DNA from: Yoonia sp035117555
GTDB lineage: Bacteria > Pseudomonadota > Alphaproteobacteria > Rhodobacterales > Rhodobacteraceae
NCBI RefSeq assembly: GCF_035117555.1
Contig: NZ_JAYKPK010000004.1
Coordinates: 1 to 64,000, forward strand
Reading direction: 5' to 3'
DNA length: 64,000 nucleotides
In this document: in pieces, positions 63,318 to 64,000 of the stretch
Position numbering within the stretch: position 1 is the first letter of the stretch
Layout: each line of letters starts with the position of its first letter
Made by a program: the position numbers and the translations under genes
Notes under the pieces: generated by a model
Database searches by the model: none
Told to the model about the DNA's origin: nothing
Seen by the model: the letters and a program-made list of their open reading frames with translations, nothing else

Positions 63318-64000
63318 GCAGGGGGTCTTGGGTCTGACGGATGGCGCTGGACGCCGACCGGGTCCTTGTGGATCAGCACATCGGCGCGGGGATAGGCCGC
63401 GACAATCGACCGGCGCAAAGCCGCGCCGATGGCATGGGCCTGATCCAGCGTCTGGCTGCCGTCCAGTTCGATATGCAGATTGACGAAAACCCGGCTGCCC
63501 GCGACGCGGGTTTTCAGGTCGTGATAGCCTTGCACGCCGTCACATTGCTGCACAATCGCGCTGATCCCGGCTATCATCTCGGGGTCGGCCTGCCGGTCCA
63601 TCAGCGCGTCCCATGCGCCTTTGCCGATCCGCAACGCGCCAAAAGCCAGAAAGGCAGCAGCGCCTAAGGCCACGACGGAATCGATCTCATAAAGCCCCAG
63701 CCGGGACGCGGCCCAGAGCGCCACGATAGCCCCGATATTGGGGATCAGATCGCCCATATAATGCAGGCTATCGGCCAGCACGACCTTGTTGCCGGTGCGG
63801 CGCGCGACATGGCGCTGCCATGTCACCAGACCCAAGGTCACGACAATGGAAAACACCATCACCGCCATCCCGAAACCTTCGGATTGCGGCATCGCGTTGC
63901 TGTCATCCAGCAGCCGCAGCACGGCGGCCACCGCGATCACCGCGGCAGAGACGAGGATGAAAAGGGATTGGCCAAGGGCCGCCAGATCCTCTGCCGAAGT
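63305..64000 (-). CDS. Cation diffusion facilitator, C-terminal part (runs off the window)
   Basis: The frame is open to the window end, giving about 231 residues of a CDF transporter. It shows TM helices, the metal-site segment ADSLHYMGDLIPNIGAI (His-x3-Asp), and a cytoplasmic domain with VQGYHDLKTRVAGSRVFVNL and LHIELD. The N-terminal helices with the first metal site lie beyond 64000. It would export Zn, Fe or Mn ions. Confidence 0.9.
   Translation of the reverse strand, partial: TSAEDLAALGQSLFILVSAAVIAVAAVLRLLDDSNAMPQSEGFGMAVMVFSIVVTLGLVTWQRHVARRTGNKVVLADSLHYMGDLIPNIGAIVALWAASRLGLYEIDSVVALGAAAFLAFGALRIGKGAWDALMDRQADPEMIAGISAIVQQCDGVQGYHDLKTRVAGSRVFVNLHIELDGSQTLDQAHAIGAALRRSIVAAYPRADVLIHKDPVGVQRHPSDPRPPASSE

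Overview
The window is a chromosomal segment of an alphaproteobacterium of the Rhodobacteraceae (Roseobacter-type). The basis is high-GC coding sequence, a joined mdh/sucCDAB/lpd and sdhCDAB block, ethylmalonyl-CoA-pathway genes (mcl2, mch, ecm, ccr) threaded through it, a FYDLN_acid gene beside tRNA-Ala, an HvrA/H-NS-type protein and an RpoH-type sigma factor. The order mdh-mcl2-nnrU-DUF1737-mch-sdh, with suc, lpd, ecm and ccr nearby, recalls the arrangement I remember from Rhodobacter sphaeroides; I could not check this by alignment.

Region 1 (1-3013) is an AT-richer accessory island at the 3' end of tRNA-Ala(GGC). It holds the end of an IS3-family element, the C-terminal remnant of a Cap2-like E1 gene, an overlapping Cap3-like JAMM protease, a Cap15-like two-TM beta-barrel gene, a head-to-head gene with a DisA_N/DAC-like signature, and an orphan ribbon-helix-helix-like gene. 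No CD-NTase is present in the window. The Cap15-like/DAC-like pair is the best candidate for an undescribed nucleotide-signalling defence module.

Region 2 (3014-31411) is core carbon metabolism. Leftward genes are mdh, then sucC-sucD-sucA-sucB, an AT-rich inserted zinc-ribbon gene, a MAPEG gene and lpdA. Rightward genes are mcl2-nnrU-DUF1737-mch, then sdhC-sdhD-sdhA-(lipoprotein)-sdhB. Ethylmalonyl-CoA mutase (leftward) and crotonyl-CoA carboxylase/reductase (rightward) follow. Together they encode oxidation of C4 acids and acetyl-CoA assimilation without a glyoxylate shunt. Both the suc and sdh operons carry a pair of TGTGATCAC(A) palindromes spaced exactly 21 bp. The same palindrome lies 9 bp before a GntR/FCD regulator gene at 4331, so a shared regulon is likely.

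Region 3 (31584-46142) has a RecD-like helicase, an SDR, a TIGR02186/TSUP pair, a complete BMP-type nucleoside uptake operon ending in a purine nucleoside phosphorylase, the nfu-tsaB-rimI cluster, a universal stress protein, a VOC protein, trpS and a rhomboid homologue lacking its catalytic dyad.

Region 4 (46163-64000) is housekeeping: murJ, glnD, an LpoA-like lipoprotein, rsmI-yraN-gshB, yifB, a GST, a phosphatase with cobU, rpoH, coaBC-dut-(membrane-anchored MoeB-like E1), an M3 oligopeptidase and a cation efflux gene cut by the window end.

Three families of dispersed intergenic repeats run through the window: a gene-end element with the core GCCTCCGGCGGGGATATTT, GGCGGGGTTYACCCCGCC hairpins in the suc operon, and the palindrome CTTCCCCGCGGGGAAG.
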